In this document: positions 61,766-64,000 of the stretch, piece after piece | Position numbering within the stretch: position 1 is the first letter of the stretch | Layout of the letters: each line of letters opens with the position of its first letter | Origin: Bog-950 sp044225825 | Lineage (GTDB): Bacteria > Bacteroidota > Bacteroidia > Chitinophagales > LD1 | Assembly (NCBI GenBank): GCA_044225825.1 | Contig: JBGAIB010000006.1 | Span: 1 to 64,000, forward strand | Length of the DNA: 64,000 nucleotides | Direction: 5' to 3' | Notes under the pieces: model-generated | Databases searched by the model: none | Told to the model about the DNA's origin: nothing | What the model saw: the letters and a program-made list of their open reading frames with translations, nothing else | Program-made: the position numbers and the translations under genes

Positions 61766-63880
61766 TCAGAATTTCGCATTCACCTTGTAGTTAAATCGCG
61801 CGGTGAAAGTAATATCAAGTTTGTAATCGCTGTAAATTTTTAAATACTGGCCATTACAAATAGCGTTATGTCCATTGCTGTTAAAGTCGGCAACAATTAT
61901 AGCATGCTTGCCACGCTTCACATTTTCCATCCGTGCTTCATCAACATACAAAGGTATTTTGCTGCGTTTGCTGGTTTCCGCACGGCAATTGTTGTTCAGG
62001 TCCGCACCCTCTACAACGGTATTCATTAATAGGGTATCAACGCCTACCCAATTACTGTCCACAATTACCATGGTTAAGGTAGCATCCAGCGGGTATTTAT
62101 TTTGGGTAATCACATTTATCAGGCCATCCGATATGCCTTCAATATTGGTATTGGTAGTGCTCAGGTCAAATTGAATGGTATCCCGTAACACCAAATGGTT
62201 GGCAATAAACGAAAGCGGAATTTCGGCATTCAAACCCACTTTCATGCCGCTTTCCAGGTAGGCAAAATCGCGGTATTGGTTGTTGTTACCGGCAATGTTG
62301 GTATGTACATCAACATCGTATAGCAATTTATTGGGCAGTATGCCAATCAGGTCTTTAATGTTGGAGTTATTGCTGTTAACTGCCAGTGTGCTGATACCCT
62401 TGGTTAAAGGGAAATCTGTGGCACGGTTAACTACCAGTGGCTGACCTATAATGGAACCGGTAAGGGTACGCGAACCGTTGTTTTGACTAATGGCAGTAAG
62501 GCTATTGATTTTAACTACGCCATCTACACCCAGGCCATTTTCTACAACAAAGTTCATGTTCACCGATTCAAGGTCAATGCTTCCGCTCTTAAAAATGTCA
62601 AGGAAAGCAAAATCTGAACTGTCCTGTGCCGAAAGTGTATCGCGGCCCGCATAGCCTTTAATATAATTGGGGGCTACGTTTTTAATATCATAACGCACTA
62701 TAATGCTATCCGCCTGCGTAATATGTCGCACAATACCCGATGAGTCGATATGTGCCACCACATGTTGGGTATAGGTATTAAATTTCGAGCCATCCTTGCC
62801 GGTAAGGTTAATCGCACATCCCGAAATATCAATAAGCTTGCTTACCGTAGTAGGTACACCCTGTGCGGCAGCAGGCACTGTAGTATATTCCACCAGCGGA
62901 TTTCCATTGCGATCGTAGGCACCTTCCAGTGTATATTCCAACTGCAACTGCTCCTGTACCGAACTGGTTACGGTTACCAGCAGTTGTCCTTCGCGGGCAT
63001 CTACATAGGTAAATTTGCGGCCTTCTATGTCCTGTGTCACTTCCTCTGTAATATTTACTACGTCCTGCGAAGGGAAACGTGCCCAGGCTTCGGACGCCCG
63101 CAACGAAATCACAAACAGGCGCAGTTCTATATAATCCGTGGTATCAATTAATACCAATGCTCCGCTGGTGCCGGGTGTGCTCATGCTGGCAATACGAAAG
63201 TCAAGGTCCTTTTTCAACTTGGCACCGGCCAGGTCCACTTCGGCGTAGATGGAATCGTGCGCGCTGATATGCTGAAGAAATTTGGAAGCCACCAGCGAGT
63301 TGTCATCGTGGTTACGCAGTTCTACCGTTACGTTATCCAGCGGCACAGGCAGGTTGTTTACCGCCCAAATTTGAACCTGACCCGAGGCCAGTATGGCACT
63401 GTCAAAATATGCGGAAGCATCAAAAGGGAAAGCACCCGGTGCAATGTTATTTAATGCAGGTATGGCCGAATTTTGTCCCGACTGACTAAGTATCAGATTC
63501 CCCAGTAATTGGGCTCCCGGATCAGGGCTTGCAGCCATATTGGTTGCCAGCGTACCCAAACTTATTCTTTGTGTTACGCGCTGGTTGGGTAATTGCAGGG
63601 TGCTCAGGTTAAATTTCTGCCCGATGTTGGTATCGGGTATATTGATGATTTGGTCGGCCAGGTTAAACTCGTAAAGGGTGGAATTGAAAGCCAGTATAAG
63701 TGAACTGTCCGCATTCGCCCGGATGGTAGAATCTTTTACAATATTCTGAATGGAAAGCGATGAACTGGCTATGGGCACCAACAACTCGGTGTTCCAGGAG
63801 GTCGCACGGTCCTTCTTACACGAATCAAGAAAAAGCACAGCCGCAGCCAGCAACAAAAAACAAGTTAGGCGTATTTTCAT
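61766..63880 (-). CDS. Large lipoprotein of unknown function
   Basis: The 704-residue product has a lipoprotein signal (MKIRLTCFLLLAAAVLFLDSC, lipidation at Cys21). The mature part begins KKDRATSWNTELLVPIASSSLSIQNIVKD and is beta-rich throughout (VQIWAVNNLPVPLDNVTVELRNHDDNSLVASKFL ... GKHAIIVADFNSNGHNAICNGQYLKIYSDYKLDITFTARFNYKVNAKF). It probably sits in the outer membrane as a surface or periplasmic lipoprotein. No characterised family is recognised. The gene is followed on the same strand by the barrel protein, suggesting a two-protein envelope unit. Confidence 0.75.
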   Translation of the reverse strand: MKIRLTCFLLLAAAVLFLDSCKKDRATSWNTELLVPIASSSLSIQNIVKDSTIRANADSSLILAFNSTLYEFNLADQIINIPDTNIGQKFNLSTLQLPNQRVTQRISLGTLATNMAASPDPGAQLLGNLILSQSGQNSAIPALNNIAPGAFPFDASAYFDSAILASGQVQIWAVNNLPVPLDNVTVELRNHDDNSLVASKFLQHISAHDSIYAEVDLAGAKLKKDLDFRIASMSTPGTSGALVLIDTTDYIELRLFVISLRASEAWARFPSQDVVNITEEVTQDIEGRKFTYVDAREGQLLVTVTSSVQEQLQLEYTLEGAYDRNGNPLVEYTTVPAAAQGVPTTVSKLIDISGCAINLTGKDGSKFNTYTQHVVAHIDSSGIVRHITQADSIIVRYDIKNVAPNYIKGYAGRDTLSAQDSSDFAFLDIFKSGSIDLESVNMNFVVENGLGVDGVVKINSLTAISQNNGSRTLTGSIIGQPLVVNRATDFPLTKGISTLAVNSNNSNIKDLIGILPNKLLYDVDVHTNIAGNNNQYRDFAYLESGMKVGLNAEIPLSFIANHLVLRDTIQFDLSTTNTNIEGISDGLINVITQNKYPLDATLTMVIVDSNWVGVDTLLMNTVVEGADLNNNCRAETSKRSKIPLYVDEARMENVKRGKHAIIVADFNSNGHNAICNGQYLKIYSDYKLDITFTARFNYKVNAKF

Positions 63881-64000
63881 CCGTGTGATTCTTTAATTTG
63901 CGATTCTAAAATATGAAAATCGGGGAGTTTGCTTGTTTAACCCCTTGGGGATGTTGATGAAATGGTAATTGCTAAGTTAAACGAACGCCAGTGAAATTTT

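Overview
This window comes from a Bacteroidota chromosome, most likely the Chitinophagales/Sphingobacteriales side. The evidence is type IX secretion (T9SS) C-terminal sorting domains of both kinds, a PorP/SprF-like protein, DUF4296, DUF4920 and PepSY-like secreted proteins, giant PKD/Ig-like surface proteins, and promoters of the Bacteroidota form TTTG-N19-TAnnTTTG (perfect in front of rplU). Most starts lack a clear Shine-Dalgarno sequence.

Layout. 1-9.6 kb: surface and envelope genes. These are the C-terminal part of a collagen-like protein with a P-domain, a four-helix membrane protein, a 1980-residue PKD-repeat T9SS substrate on the minus strand, and two small secreted proteins. 9.7-11.8 kb: rplU-rpmA, an L,D-transpeptidase-family protein and a YggS-type PLP protein. 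11.8-12.95 kb: a gene-free, repeat-rich spacer with five copies of a TGTAAAG-containing repeat and GC-rich hairpin repeats. 12.97-22.3 kb: housekeeping and metabolism. A DUF4296 lipoprotein, both subunits of a 3-oxoacid CoA-transferase, a polytopic membrane protein and a class IV aminotransferase run in one direction, followed by a photolyase, a PepSY-like protein, a dicarboxylate symporter and biotin carboxylase.

22.4-28.9 kb: a candidate envelope protease/sensor module. It holds a secreted caspase-like protein with a DUF4384-like region, a small secreted protein, a trypsin-PDZ protease, a CHASE2 membrane protein without a kinase, and a FecR/FN3/TPR-like protein. The last three form a tight operon. 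28.9-48.6 kb: a purple-acid-phosphatase-like T9SS cargo, then a 14.4-kb gene for a 4800-residue adhesin-like protein followed by porP/sprF-like and OmpA-family genes. The giant protein contains 11 Ig-like repeats, then 30 repeats organised as ten three-domain higher-order units.

48.7-58.0 kb: an AT-rich accessory island made of RHS C-terminal tips without full RHS genes. It has six candidate toxin/immunity pairs, in both orientations, separated by a near-identical 170-bp inverted repeat and by three copies of a hairpin junction repeat. The island ends at tRNA-Lys(TTT), and a 13-bp copy of the tRNA 3' end lies at its left edge, but no integrase is in view. 58.5-63.9 kb: chromosomal genes again, namely a DUF4920 protein, a geranylgeranyl-reductase-family flavoprotein, a predicted outer-membrane barrel and a large lipoprotein.

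The two regions most worth follow-up are the RHS tip array and the caspase/trypsin/CHASE2/FecR-TPR locus. All family names come from reading motifs by eye; no database search was run.
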